A stretch of 64,000 bases of DNA from Fimbriimonadales bacterium (GTDB lineage: Bacteria > Armatimonadota > Fimbriimonadia > Fimbriimonadales > Fimbriimonadaceae): contig JAOACB010000005.1 of the NCBI GenBank assembly GCA_026418055.1, positions 11,076 to 75,075 on the forward strand. Direction: 5' to 3'. This document shows, piece by piece, positions 17,464 through 26,191 of the stretch. The position numbers and the translations under genes were made by a program. The first letter of the stretch is position 1. Each line of letters begins with the position of its first letter. Below the pieces are notes generated by a model, which was not told the DNA's origin, ran no database searches, and saw nothing but the letters and a program-made list of their open reading frames with translations.

Positions 17464-17510
17464 ACGAGAGCCGGGAACCCCGGACGCTCGCAAAGGCTTC
17501 TAACCATAGG

Positions 17511-17516
17511 TAGAAT
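17511..17516 (+). promoter_or_regulatory. -10 box upstream of ferredoxin gene
   Basis: TAGAAT followed by GG, about 70 nt before the ferredoxin ATG at 17585, in the same TAnnATG form found before other genes of this contig. Confidence 0.4.
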
Positions 17517-17584
17517 GGCCTAGCGGGCGAAGAGCCCGCGGCTGCGCGGCAAGGGTCCCCCGGACCCGACCGCGGGGTGAAGCG

Positions 17585-17755
17585 ATGCCGAAGAAAATCA
17601 ACGACAACTGTGCGGACTGCGGCGTTTGCGCCGAAGTGTGCCCCGAACAGGCCATCGTTCCCGGCGACGGCAAGCACGAGATCCTCGCCGACAAGTGCAA
17701 GGACTGCGGCGAGTGCGTCGAGGTCTGCCCGTCCGGCGCGATCGAAGACCTCTGA
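17585..17755 (+). CDS. Small 2[4Fe-4S] ferredoxin
   Basis: 56 residues, the size of clostridial-type bacterial ferredoxins. Two complete cluster-binding motifs are visible: CADCGVCAEVCPEQAI and CKDCGECVEVCPSGAI, each with CxxCxxC and a remote CP. It would carry low-potential electrons in the cytoplasm; no partner oxidoreductase lies adjacent. GGGGTGA precedes the ATG. A strong 15-bp hairpin follows the stop, so it is probably a single-gene transcript. Confidence 0.93.
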   Translation: MPKKINDNCADCGVCAEVCPEQAIVPGDGKHEILADKCKDCGECVEVCPSGAIEDL

Positions 17756-17770
17756 TCCCCACTCTCGCGC

Positions 17771-17807
17771 GGCGGGATGGTCGGCTTTTGCGGCCGACCG
17801 TCCCGCC
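17771..17807 (+). terminator. Terminator hairpin after ferredoxin
   Basis: A 15-bp stem (17771-17785 with 17793-17807, one G-T pair) and a 7-nt loop containing TTTT, starting 16 nt after the ferredoxin stop. No T run follows. Very stable. Confidence 0.6.
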
Positions 17808-18096
17808 CGCCGACCGACTCCCGCGTCCTCAGGCCCGCAGGCAGCCGCCGCCTGCCTGCGAAGGACGACGGGAGCGTCGCGGCTCCCGGGCCGCGCGCCT
17901 CGCGGGGCCCCGCGCGGCACCGGCCCACGCTTCGGGTCAGGGGTCGCAACGCCCGCAAGGCGCGAGCCGGATCGCGCCCGACAGCGCCCTCCCAAGCCCT
18001 TTGATGGCCGTGGCCGGTGGCCGTCCCCGCGGGCAGGAGCTCCCCAGCACCGAACGGCGCTTGGCTTGGAGCATACTGCCGCTCGGGGGAAGGAAC
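17808..18096 (+). other. Structured intergenic region
   Basis: No gene is supported here. Two more perfect hairpins follow the ferredoxin terminator: 9 bp at 17836-17844/17852-17860, and a nested palindrome at 17891-17917 with CGCGGGGCCCCGCG at its centre. A CATACT box at 18072-18077 and GGGGGAAGG just before 18097 probably serve the glycosidase gene. Confidence 0.45.
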
Positions 18097-19527
18097 ATGC
18101 CGACCGCGCTCCACGCCTGGGATCCCGTCGAAATCGCGCTCCAAGGGGCGTCCAACGGCAATCCGTACCTCGAGGTCCAACTTTCGGCCATCGTCGAGGG
18201 ACCGGACGGGGAGGCCGAGGTGATCGGCTTCCACGACGGCGGCGGCGCCTACCGGATTCGGTTCCTGCCGTCCGCGCCCGGAACCTACCGCTGGCGCACC
18301 CGCAGCAACCATCCCGAGCTCGACGGCAAGACCGGCTCGCTGGAGGTGGAGGCCGCCAGACCCGGCCGGCACGGCCCGGTGCGCGCCGAGGGCGTGGGCT
18401 TCCGGCACGCCGACGGGACGCCCCACCTGTCGTTCGGCACCACTTGCTACGCCTGGACGCACCAGGACCCGGCGGTGCAGGAGGCCACCCTGCGCACGCT
18501 CGCCGCCTCGCCGTTCAACAAGATCCGCTTCTGCTTGTTCCCGAAGTCGTACCGCTACAACGAGAACGAGCCGCCGCTCTATCCGTTCGAGGGAACGCCG
18601 TTGACCGAGTGGGACTGGGACCGCCCGGACTACGCGTTCCTTCGGCATTTCGACGAGAGCGTGCGCCGGCTGGATGAGCTGGGCATCCAGGCCGACGTCA
18701 TCCTGCTGCATCCCTACGACCGCTGGGGTTTCTCCACCATGCCCCGCGACGCCGAGGCGCGGTTCCTTCGGCACGTGGTCGCCCGGCTCGCGGCGTTCCC
18801 CAACGTTTGGTGGTCGATGGCCAACGAGTACGACCTGCTTCCGGATCGGACGGAGGAGTACTGGGACGGCGTGTTCCAGCTCGTGCGGGATGCGGACTCG
18901 GCGGGCCACCTGCGCTCGGTGCACAACTGCGTGCGATGGTACGACCACTCCAAGCCGTGGGTCACCCACCTCAGCGTGCAGAGCGCGAACGTCGGCCAGG
19001 GCGCCGAGCTGCGGCGCAGGTTCGGGAAGCCCGTGGTGTTCGACGAGGTCTGCTACGAGGGCGACATCGAGGAGACCTGGGGCAACATCACGGGGTTCGA
19101 GCTGGTCCATCGCTTCTGGGTCGGCACGGTGTGCGGCGCGTACGTCGGCCACGGCGAGACCTACCGCCACCCGGAGGATCTGCTCTGGTGGGCCAAGGGA
19201 GGCGAGCTGCGCGGCGAGAGCCCCGCGCGCATCGCGTTCCTCCGCCGCATCGTCGAGGAGACGGCGCCGGACGGGCTGACACCGATTGAGGACGACTGGA
19301 TGTACCACGGAAGGGGAGCCCGGGCCTCGGACGGCAGCGTCCTCGTCTTCTTCGGCCCGCACCAGCCGTGTTGCTGGAGGATGCCACCGGGTGGCCCGTT
19401 CAGGGTGGATTGGATCGACCCATGGGAGATGTCGATCCGGACGATCGCCGAGCGCGCCGAATCCGGCCAAGTGGTAGAGCTACCCTCGGTGAGGCCCCAC
19501 CGGGCTCTCCGGCTGAGGAAGCTCTGA
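18097..19527 (+). CDS. DUF5060/DUF4038-type glycoside hydrolase
   Basis: 476 residues. An N-terminal Ig-like DUF5060 domain (HAWDPVEIALQGASNGNPYLEVQLS...YRIRFLPSAPGTYRWRT) precedes a TIM-barrel DUF4038-type catalytic domain. The barrel shows ASPFNKIRFCLFPKSYRYNEN, the probable acid/base in WWSMANEYDLL and the probable nucleophile in VVFDEVCYEGDIEETWGN. A small beta domain (PFRVDWIDPWEMSIRTI) closes it, as in related enzymes including apiosidases. No signal peptide is seen, so it may act on imported oligosaccharide. The substrate is unknown. The ATG at 18097 is supported by GGGGGAAGG. Confidence 0.82.
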   Translation: MPTALHAWDPVEIALQGASNGNPYLEVQLSAIVEGPDGEAEVIGFHDGGGAYRIRFLPSAPGTYRWRTRSNHPELDGKTGSLEVEAARPGRHGPVRAEGVGFRHADGTPHLSFGTTCYAWTHQDPAVQEATLRTLAASPFNKIRFCLFPKSYRYNENEPPLYPFEGTPLTEWDWDRPDYAFLRHFDESVRRLDELGIQADVILLHPYDRWGFSTMPRDAEARFLRHVVARLAAFPNVWWSMANEYDLLPDRTEEYWDGVFQLVRDADSAGHLRSVHNCVRWYDHSKPWVTHLSVQSANVGQGAELRRRFGKPVVFDEVCYEGDIEETWGNITGFELVHRFWVGTVCGAYVGHGETYRHPEDLLWWAKGGELRGESPARIAFLRRIVEETAPDGLTPIEDDWMYHGRGARASDGSVLVFFGPHQPCCWRMPPGGPFRVDWIDPWEMSIRTIAERAESGQVVELPSVRPHRALRLRKL

Positions 19528-22107
19528 TCAGCGGCGCTCCGAGAGGCGTCGCTTCAGGTCGTCGAGCTTCTTCAAGGCCTCGATGGGCGTCAGACGGTCC
19601 AGGTCCAGCCTCCGCAGCTCCTCCTCCAGCGGCGAGGGCTCCAGCTCGAAGAGGCTCAGCTGCAACCGGCGCACCTTGGGCTCGACCGCGCGCACCGGCT
19701 CGGACTTCCGCTCGAGCTCGGCCAGCACCTCCGCCGCGCGGCGCAGCACGGGTTGCGGCACGCCCGCCATGCGCGCCACGTGGATGCCGTAGCTGCGGTC
19801 CGTGCCGCCCGGCAACACTCTGTGCGTCCAAACCACCTCCTCGCCGACCTCCTCCACCGCCACGCGGAAGTTCGCCACCCCCTGGATCTGCCCCTCCAGC
19901 TGGTTGAGCTGGTGGTAGTGGGTGGCGAACAGCGTCTTGGCCCCCAGCTCGGCGAGGTACTCGACCATCGCCCAGGCGATGGCCAGGCCGTCGAAGGTGC
20001 TGGTGCCGCGGCCGACCTCGTCGAGGATCACCAGGCTCCTCTCCGAGGCGTGGTTCAGGATGTTCGCGCTCTCCACCATCTCGACCATGAACGTGCTCTG
20101 GCCCAAGGCCAGCTCGTCCTTGGCGCCGATGCGAGCGAAGATGCGGTCGCACAGCCCGATCCGGGCGCTGCGCGCGGGCACGAAGCTGCCGACCTGGGCC
20201 ATCAGCACGATCAGAGCGTTCTGGCGCAGGTAGGTCGACTTGCCGCTCATGTTCGGCCCGGTGAGGATCATCAGCCGCGGCCTCTCGCCGCCGGGCGGCC
20301 CCAGCGACGTGTCGTTCGGAACGAAGTTGAGGCTGCTGGCCTCCACCACCGGGTGGCGGCCGCCCTCGACCTCCAGCACGTCCTCCTCGACCACCTCGGG
20401 CCTCGTGTAGCCGTGCATCGCGGCCGCCTCGGCCAGCGCCGCCAGCACGTCCACCTCGGCGAGCGCTCGGGCCGTCTGCAGCAACGGGCCTGCCTGCTCG
20501 GCCACCCGGGCGCGCAACCGCTGGAACAGGTCCGCCTCCAACGCCGCCGCCTTGTCCTCGGCCCCGAGCACCTGGGACTCGTGCTCCTTCAGCTCCGCCG
20601 TGATGAAGCGCTCGGCGTTGGCCGTGGTCTGCTTGCGCACGTATTCCGGAGGCACTTTGTCCAGGTTTGCCCGAGAAACCTCCAAATAATAGCCGAACAC
20701 GGCGTTGAAGCCGACCTTCAGGCTGGCGATGCCCGTGCGGGCCCGCTCCTGCTGCTCCAGCTCCGCGATGTACCGGCGGCCGTTGCGCGCCAGGTCGCGC
20801 AGCTTGTCGAGCTCGAGGTCGTAGCCCTCTCGGATGACGCCGCCGTCCCGCAGCAGGTGCGGCGGGTCGGGAACGAGCGCCCGGTCGAGCAGCATCAGTA
20901 AGTCCGTGTGGTCCGCGATCTGCTCGCGCAGCTCCTCCACGCGTCCCAAACCCAGCTTCCGAAGCGGTGCCGCCAGCGCAGGCAGAGCAGCCAGGGAGTT
21001 CCGCAGGGCGGCCAGGTCGCGGGGTCCGGCGAGGCCCGTGGCCGCGCGCGAGACCAGGCGCTCCATGTCCGCGAGGCGCTTCAGCCCGTCGCGCAGGTCG
21101 CCGCGGGAGATCGCTTGCGTGGCCATCTGCTCCACCGCCTCGAGCCTGCGTCGGATCGCCTGCAGGTCGAGCAGCGGCTGCTCGATCCAGCGGCGCATCA
21201 GGCGGGCGCCCATGGCGGTCACGGTGTGGTCGAGCACGCTGAGCAGCGTGTGCCTCCGGGAGCCGTCGCTCAGGTTCTGGGTCAGCTCGAGGCTGCGCCT
21301 CGTCGCAAGGTCGAGCCGCATGAAGCCCTCGATGCTGTAGGTCGACAGGCTCTCGACGTGCGCGAGCGGCAGCTTCATCGCCTCGGCGTACGACAGCACC
21401 ATCGCCGCGGCCACCACGGCCTGTTGCCGGCCCTCCACGCCGAATCCGTGGAGGTTCGAGACCTGAAACTGATCTAGAAGCTTTCTTTCGGCCTGCGCCG
21501 GCGACGGCGGCCCCGTCTCGGTGACTGCCACGCCGAGCGCCTGCCGCACGCCCTCCAACCAGTCGCCGACCGTGGGAGCCGCCAGCAGCTCGGCTGGCCG
21601 CAGGCGAGCCAGCTCCTGCTGGAGCCGCTCCTCCGCCTGGTCGCCCTCGATCTCCGTCACGGCGAACTCGCCGGTGCTGGTGTCGAGGAACGCCAGGCCG
21701 ATGCGCCCGTCGCGCGCGCACACCGCCGCCAGGAAGTTGTTGCGCTCCGAGGACAGCATCGAGTCCTCCATGAGCGTCCCAGGGGTGAGGATGCGCGTGA
21801 CGCCTCGCCGCACCAAGCCCTTGGCCTGCTTCGGGTCCTCCAGCTGGTCGCACAGAGCCACGCGGTGGCCCGCCGCGACCAGCCTCGCCAGGTACCGCTC
21901 GACGGCGTGGTACGGCACGCCGGCCATCGGGATCCGGGATCCGCCGTCCTCGCGCGCGGTGAGCACGATCTCGAGCGCGCGGGCCGCCACCTCCGCGTCC
22001 TCGCCGTAGAACTCGTAGAAGTCGCCCACGCGCATGGCCAGAAGCACCCCGGGGTGCTCGGCCTTGATCCGGAAGTACTGTTGCAGAAGGGGCGTCTTGG
22101 CTCTCAC
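19528..22107 (-). CDS. mutS: DNA mismatch repair protein MutS
   Basis: 859 residues from the GTG at 22107. The mismatch-binding domain begins KTPLLQQYFRIKAEHPG and contains the Phe-x-Glu wedge in RVGDFYEFYGED. The ATPase has Walker A LTGPNMSGKSTYLRQN, Walker B LVILDEVGRGTSTFDG and the ATHYHQLNQL switch. A GTG at 22179 would add 24 residues that do not fit the family start, and a -10 box at 22181-22186 would initiate downstream of that codon. The gene abuts the glycosidase stop end to end. The companion mutL is not in the window. Confidence 0.95.
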   Translation of the reverse strand: MRAKTPLLQQYFRIKAEHPGVLLAMRVGDFYEFYGEDAEVAARALEIVLTAREDGGSRIPMAGVPYHAVERYLARLVAAGHRVALCDQLEDPKQAKGLVRRGVTRILTPGTLMEDSMLSSERNNFLAAVCARDGRIGLAFLDTSTGEFAVTEIEGDQAEERLQQELARLRPAELLAAPTVGDWLEGVRQALGVAVTETGPPSPAQAERKLLDQFQVSNLHGFGVEGRQQAVVAAAMVLSYAEAMKLPLAHVESLSTYSIEGFMRLDLATRRSLELTQNLSDGSRRHTLLSVLDHTVTAMGARLMRRWIEQPLLDLQAIRRRLEAVEQMATQAISRGDLRDGLKRLADMERLVSRAATGLAGPRDLAALRNSLAALPALAAPLRKLGLGRVEELREQIADHTDLLMLLDRALVPDPPHLLRDGGVIREGYDLELDKLRDLARNGRRYIAELEQQERARTGIASLKVGFNAVFGYYLEVSRANLDKVPPEYVRKQTTANAERFITAELKEHESQVLGAEDKAAALEADLFQRLRARVAEQAGPLLQTARALAEVDVLAALAEAAAMHGYTRPEVVEEDVLEVEGGRHPVVEASSLNFVPNDTSLGPPGGERPRLMILTGPNMSGKSTYLRQNALIVLMAQVGSFVPARSARIGLCDRIFARIGAKDELALGQSTFMVEMVESANILNHASERSLVILDEVGRGTSTFDGLAIAWAMVEYLAELGAKTLFATHYHQLNQLEGQIQGVANFRVAVEEVGEEVVWTHRVLPGGTDRSYGIHVARMAGVPQPVLRRAAEVLAELERKSEPVRAVEPKVRRLQLSLFELEPSPLEEELRRLDLDRLTPIEALKKLDDLKRRLSERR

Positions 22108-22176
22108 TTCGGTGGCTGGCTTCGGGGAGAGTATCCCCCAAGCGGCCCCGCCCTCATCGGCCGCCGGGCTTCCTGC

Positions 22177-22186
22177 CACAATGCTA
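22177..22186. promoter_or_regulatory. Overlapping divergent -10 boxes of mutS and yvlD
   Basis: On the plus strand CACAAT (22177-22182) precedes the yvlD ATG at 22200. On the minus strand TAGCAT (22181-22186) faces mutS. The two hexamers overlap by 2 bp, an arrangement in which polymerase could choose one direction or the other. Confidence 0.4.
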
Positions 22187-22199
22187 GCCGGAAGCCGCC

Positions 22200-22589
22200 A
22201 TGAAGAGCCTGCTCTACCGCTGGGTGCTGCTCACCGCGAGCGTGGCGCTCGCGGCGTGGATCGCCCACCGCCTCAGCTTGGCCTTCGTTCTGCGCGTCGG
22301 CAACGCCCGCGAGGTGGCCGAGCTGTTCCTGGGTTCCGCCGTCCTCGCCTTGGCCAACGCCACGCTGGGCAGGCTGCTCAAGCTGGCCACGCTGCCCCTG
22401 CGCTGCCTCACCTTCGGGCTGTTCAGCCTGGTGATCAACGGCTTCATCCTGTTGCTGGTGGCCAAGCTCGACTTCGGGTTCACCATCGAATCCGCGAACC
22501 CATGGGCGGAGTGGATCGCGGCGATCGTCGGAAGCGTGCTGATCACGCTCATCCACTTCCTGCTGCGCCGGATCGTGCCCGACCCATGA
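22200..22589 (+). CDS. Phage-holin-like membrane protein, YvlD family
   Basis: 129 residues with four hydrophobic segments. The family pattern ALANATLGRLLKLATLPLRCLTFGLFSLVINGF is present, as is the final IHFLLRR. YvlD/holin-4 family proteins are small inner-membrane proteins of uncertain role, often linked to envelope stress. GGAAG precedes the ATG. The stop overlaps the next gene as ATGA, starting a chain of coupled genes through gmk. Confidence 0.85.
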   Translation: MKSLLYRWVLLTASVALAAWIAHRLSLAFVLRVGNAREVAELFLGSAVLALANATLGRLLKLATLPLRCLTFGLFSLVINGFILLLVAKLDFGFTIESANPWAEWIAAIVGSVLITLIHFLLRRIVPDP

Positions 22590-23893
22590 TCAGCCGCTAC
22601 CGCCTCCGCAAGCTGCTGGCCCCGACGGCGGGCTTCCGCAGGGCCCTGGTCGCGACGCTGCTGGGGCTGGCGTCGTTTCTGGCCGGCACCGCCCTCAGCT
22701 TCCGGGCGGTGCTGCTGCCGGTGCTGGACATCCTGTCGCGCGCGGCGACGAGCCTCGTGGGGCGCTTCGTGCCGCCCGACAGCCGCGAGATGGCCACGCA
22801 CCTGCTGGGCGGCGCCTTCCTCCTGCTCGGCTTCTACCTGATGTTCCTCGGCGCGAGGCTCGCCCTGCGGCACCTGATCGCCACCCTCAACCCGAAGATG
22901 CGCTCGCCGATGGCCGAGGTCTACTGGCGGCGCCAGCAGCGCGACCAAGGGCCGAACATCGTCGCCTTGGGAGGAGGCACGGGGCTGAGCACGCTGCTGC
23001 GCGGCCTCAAGCAGCACTCCAGCAACATCACCGCCATCGTCACCGTCACCGACGACGGCGGAAGCAGCGGGCGCCTGAGCCAGGACTTCGGCATCCTGCC
23101 GCCCGGCGACCTGCGCAACTGCCTCGTCGCGCTCGCCGAGGCCGAGCAGGCCATGACCGACCTGTTCCAGTACCGCTTCACCGAGCAGGGTTCGTTCAGC
23201 GGCCACTCGCTGGGCAACGTGCTGATCTACGCGCTCACGCGCCAAGCCGGGGGCGACTTCGAGCGCGCTCTGGAGATCGCCAGCGAGGTGCTCAACATCA
23301 GCGGACGGGTGATGCCGTCGACGCTCGATCGGGTGCGCCTGCGCGCCATCGTGGAGGACGGCAGCCAGATCGTCGGCGAGACGGCCATCGTGGACGCCCG
23401 CAAACGCATCCGGCGCATCTTCCTGGACCCCGAGGAAGTTCGACCGTTCGAGCAGGCGCTGGAGGCCATCGCCGAGGCGGACCTCATCTGCATCGGGCCA
23501 GGCAGCGTGTACACCAGCGTGATCCCCAACCTGCTGGTCCCGGGCATCGCCAAGGCCATCCGTCAGTCCAAGGCGGTGAAGGCCTACATCTGCAACGTCA
23601 TGACCCAGCCCGGCGAGAGCGACTCGTTCACCGCCAGCGAGCACGTGATCGCCATCCAGGCCAACGTCGAGGGACGGCTGTTCGACTACGTGGTCACGAA
23701 CGTCGCCCGGCCCAGCCAAGCGCTGCTGCGCAAGTACGAGTCCTCCAACCAGCACTTCGTGGAGCCGGACATCGACCGCATCCGCAGCCTGGGCTTCAAG
23801 GTCATCACGGGCGACTTCATGAACGAGACCGACGTGGTTCGCCACGATCCGTTCCGCGTGGCTGCCAAACTCATGCGGCTGGTGGAGGGATGA
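22586..23893 (+). CDS. YvcK/CofD-like gluconeogenesis factor with membrane N-terminus
   Basis: 435 residues. The first about 110 form a membrane anchor with two hydrophobic hairpins (ALVATLLGLASFLAGTALSF; LLGGAFLLLGFYLMFLGARL), absent from the roughly 320-residue soluble Bacillus YvcK. The rest is a YvcK/CofD domain: IVALGGGTGLSTLLRGLK, TVTDDGGSSGRLSQDFGILPPGDLRNCLVAL, SGHSLGNVLI and CIGPGSVYTSVIPNLLVPGI. YvcK binds UDP-sugars and supports cell-wall growth on gluconeogenic carbon. It is coupled by ATGA overlaps to yvlD and gmk. Confidence 0.9.
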   Translation: MISRYRLRKLLAPTAGFRRALVATLLGLASFLAGTALSFRAVLLPVLDILSRAATSLVGRFVPPDSREMATHLLGGAFLLLGFYLMFLGARLALRHLIATLNPKMRSPMAEVYWRRQQRDQGPNIVALGGGTGLSTLLRGLKQHSSNITAIVTVTDDGGSSGRLSQDFGILPPGDLRNCLVALAEAEQAMTDLFQYRFTEQGSFSGHSLGNVLIYALTRQAGGDFERALEIASEVLNISGRVMPSTLDRVRLRAIVEDGSQIVGETAIVDARKRIRRIFLDPEEVRPFEQALEAIAEADLICIGPGSVYTSVIPNLLVPGIAKAIRQSKAVKAYICNVMTQPGESDSFTASEHVIAIQANVEGRLFDYVVTNVARPSQALLRKYESSNQHFVEPDIDRIRSLGFKVITGDFMNETDVVRHDPFRVAAKLMRLVEG

Positions 23894-24441
23894 GCGGCTC
23901 CCTGGTGATCGTCAGCGGTCCCTCCGGGGTGGGGAAGGACACCGTGATCCGCCGATGGCTGGAGACCGACCCGCGCCTCGAGCGCGTGGTCACCTGCACC
24001 ACGCGCCCCCCGCGACCCAACGACGTGCCGGGTGTGACCTACCACTTCCTCAACCGACAGGAGTTCCTGAGGCGAGCCCGGGAGGGACATCTGTTGGAGT
24101 ACAAGGAGGTGCACGGAAACCTCTACGGAACGCCGCTCGCGGGCGTGCAGGACATCCTGGGCCGCGGCAAGATCGCCGTGCTGAACATCGACGTGCAGGG
24201 CGGCACGGAGGTGCTGGCCAAGCGGCCCGACGCGATCGGGGTGTTCCTGCTGCCGCCCAGCATGGAGGAGTTGGAGAGGCGGCTGCGATCCCGCGCGGAA
24301 GACAGCGAGGAGCAGATCCGCCTGCGGTTGCGCAACGCCATCGAGGAGATGCGCGCCGCCTCGGCCTACCCGCACCAGCTGGTGAACGACGACGTGGACC
24401 GCTGCGCGGCGGCTCTGAGCGCGCTGGTGCCGCGAACATGA
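23890..24441 (+). CDS. gmk: Guanylate kinase
   Basis: 183 residues. P-loop SGPSGVGKDT at about 9-18, TCTTRPPRPNDVPGVTYHFL for GMP binding, the LEYKEVHGNLYGTP segment and NIDVQGG. It phosphorylates GMP to GDP with ATP. The ATG overlaps the yvcK stop and its own stop overlaps the next start (ATGA), so four genes are translationally linked. No rpoZ follows, although gmk-rpoZ is a common pair elsewhere. Confidence 0.95.
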   Translation: MSGSLVIVSGPSGVGKDTVIRRWLETDPRLERVVTCTTRPPRPNDVPGVTYHFLNRQEFLRRAREGHLLEYKEVHGNLYGTPLAGVQDILGRGKIAVLNIDVQGGTEVLAKRPDAIGVFLLPPSMEELERRLRSRAEDSEEQIRLRLRNAIEEMRAASAYPHQLVNDDVDRCAAALSALVPRT

Positions 24442-24875
24442 TGGACTTCAAGAAGAAGAGCAAGAAGCCCAAGCCCCACCAGGAGCTGATGGCCAAGATC
24501 GTCGCCGCCGTGCGGGAGGACCGCCGCGACGAGGCCGCCGGCTTGCTGGACGAGCTGCTGCAGAACCACGCCGAACGCCTGGAGACGCACGTGTTCGCGG
24601 TGGAGGCGTTCCGTCAGCTGGACCGCGCCGAGGAGGCCCTGCTGGAAATGGGAGTGGTGCTGGCCCTCGAACCGGAATACTTCGCGATGCACGCGTTCCT
24701 GGCCCGGGAAGCGGCCGCGAGGGGCTATCCTGCGGTGGCGCGGGCGGTGCTGGACGCCGCTTGGGAGGTGCGGCGCAAGGACATCCCGAAGGATCTGCGC
24801 GAGCAGGCCAAAGCCAGCCACTATCGTCTGCTCGAGGCGGCGGCCGATCCGTCCGAAGGGGACGACGACGCCTGA
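24438..24875 (+). CDS. Helical-repeat (TPR-like) protein
   Basis: 145 residues. A Lys-rich start (MMDFKKKSKKPKPHQ) leads paired helices of TPR spacing (DEAAGLLDELLQNHAERLETHVFAVEAFRQLDRAEEALLEMGVVLALEPEY). No catalytic motif. It is coupled by an ATGA overlap to gmk and is the last gene of the operon. It probably mediates protein contacts; its partner is unknown. Confidence 0.7.
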   Translation: MMDFKKKSKKPKPHQELMAKIVAAVREDRRDEAAGLLDELLQNHAERLETHVFAVEAFRQLDRAEEALLEMGVVLALEPEYFAMHAFLAREAAARGYPAVARAVLDAAWEVRRKDIPKDLREQAKASHYRLLEAAADPSEGDDDA

Positions 24876-24906
24876 GGGCGCCCGGAAGGCGTTCGTCCGC
24901 TTGATC

Positions 24907-24912
24907 CACAAT
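24907..24912 (+). promoter_or_regulatory. -10 box of deoB (leaderless)
   Basis: CACAAT ends 7 nt before the deoB ATG at 24920, with no ribosome site between. Confidence 0.45.
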
Positions 24913-24919
24913 CTGCGCC

Positions 24920-26053
24920 ATGCGCAGAGCGATCGTGGTCGTGCTGGACGGGTGCGGGGCAGGAGCGGCCCCGGACGCGGCGGCGTTCGGCGACGGCCAC
25001 GGACCCGCGACGGTCCGGCACACCTGGAACGCCGTGGGGGGCTTCCGCGCGCCGAACCTGGCGGCCTGCGGCTTTCTGGCCGCTTGCGGCGTTCCCGAGG
25101 CCGGCCCGGTCGGCCTGCACGGCAGGTCCGTGCGATGGGGTCGGCTCCGGCCGCTGTCGGCGGGCAAGGACTCTGTGACGGGCCATTGGGAGCTGATGGG
25201 GGTCGTGACGGAGCGGCCGTTCCCCACCTATCCGCAGGGATTCCCTCCGGAGCTGGTCGAGCCCTTCGAGCGGGAGATCGGTTGCGAGGTGCTCGGCAAC
25301 AAGCCGGCGAGCGGAACCGAGATCCTGCGGGAGCTGGGGGCCCAGCACATGGCCACCGGCAGACCGATCCTGTACACGAGCGCCGACAGCGTGTTCCAAA
25401 TCGCGTGCCACGAGCACGTGGTGCCCGTCGACCGCCTGTACGAGCTGTGCCGCATCGCGCGCCGGCTCTGCGTGGAGCCGCACAACGTGCAGCGGGTGAT
25501 CGCTCGCCCGTTCGTCGGCGATCCCGAGAGCGGCTTCGTCCGCACCGGCCGCAGGAAGGACTTCCCGCTGGAGCCTCCGCCGAACCTGGTGGACGCTGTG
25601 GGCGACGCGTGCGGCGTGGGCGTGGTGCCCGAGCTGTTCGCCGGACGGGGGTTCCGGTCCGCGAAGCGCACCCACGACAACGCCGAGCACGGCGAGGCTT
25701 TGTTGCGTGCGCTGGAGGGGGATGCCCGGCTCGTGTTCGCGAACTTCGAGGACTTCGACATGCTGTTCGGGCACCGCAACGACCCCCGAGGGTTCGCCCG
25801 AGCGCTCGAGGCGTTCGACTCCTTCCTGCCCTCGGTGCTGGCGCGGCTTCAAGAGGAGGACCTTCTGATCCTGACGGCCGACCATGGCAACGACCCAACG
25901 GACGTTTCCACCGACCACACGCGCGAGTACGTGCCGTTCTGCGAGCTGCGAAGCGGCGGATCGGTCGAGGCGCTGGGCGATCGGGACGGCCTGACGCTGG
26001 TGGCGGACGCCGTGGCGCGGCACCTCGGGGTGAGTCGGCCTTCGACCCCGTAA
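24920..26053 (+). CDS. deoB: Phosphopentomutase
   Basis: 377 residues. Alkaline-phosphatase superfamily metal sites: Asp in [15 protein letters not shown] near residue 10, the phosphorylated-threonine region [36 protein letters not shown] and [22 protein letters not shown]. It interconverts ribose 1- and 5-phosphate in nucleoside salvage. The start follows a -10 box directly, and no deo-operon partner is adjacent. Length is near the family norm of about 390. Confidence 0.93.
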   Translation: MRRAIVVVLDGCGAGAAPDAAAFGDGHGPATVRHTWNAVGGFRAPNLAACGFLAACGVPEAGPVGLHGRSVRWGRLRPLSAGKDSVTGHWELMGVVTERPFPTYPQGFPPELVEPFEREIGCEVLGNKPASGTEILRELGAQHMATGRPILYTSADSVFQIACHEHVVPVDRLYELCRIARRLCVEPHNVQRVIARPFVGDPESGFVRTGRRKDFPLEPPPNLVDAVGDACGVGVVPELFAGRGFRSAKRTHDNAEHGEALLRALEGDARLVFANFEDFDMLFGHRNDPRGFARALEAFDSFLPSVLARLQEEDLLILTADHGNDPTDVSTDHTREYVPFCELRSGGSVEALGDRDGLTLVADAVARHLGVSRPSTP

Positions 26054-26191
26054 GACGCTTCCGTGGCTGCGCCCTTGGCGGTCCTCTGCGGGAGGGGCGA
26101 GTGCCGTCGCACGGCGGCCGTCCAAGGCGCCCGGAACGCACTGAGGCGTTGCCTTCGGCCCCGCGCCGCTGGCCGGCCTCGACGGACCCCG

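Noticed and set aside
17420-17470. tRNA gene suggested by the T-loop-like GGTTCGAACC
   Set aside because: No acceptor, D or anticodon arms can be built; it is part of a simple inverted repeat.
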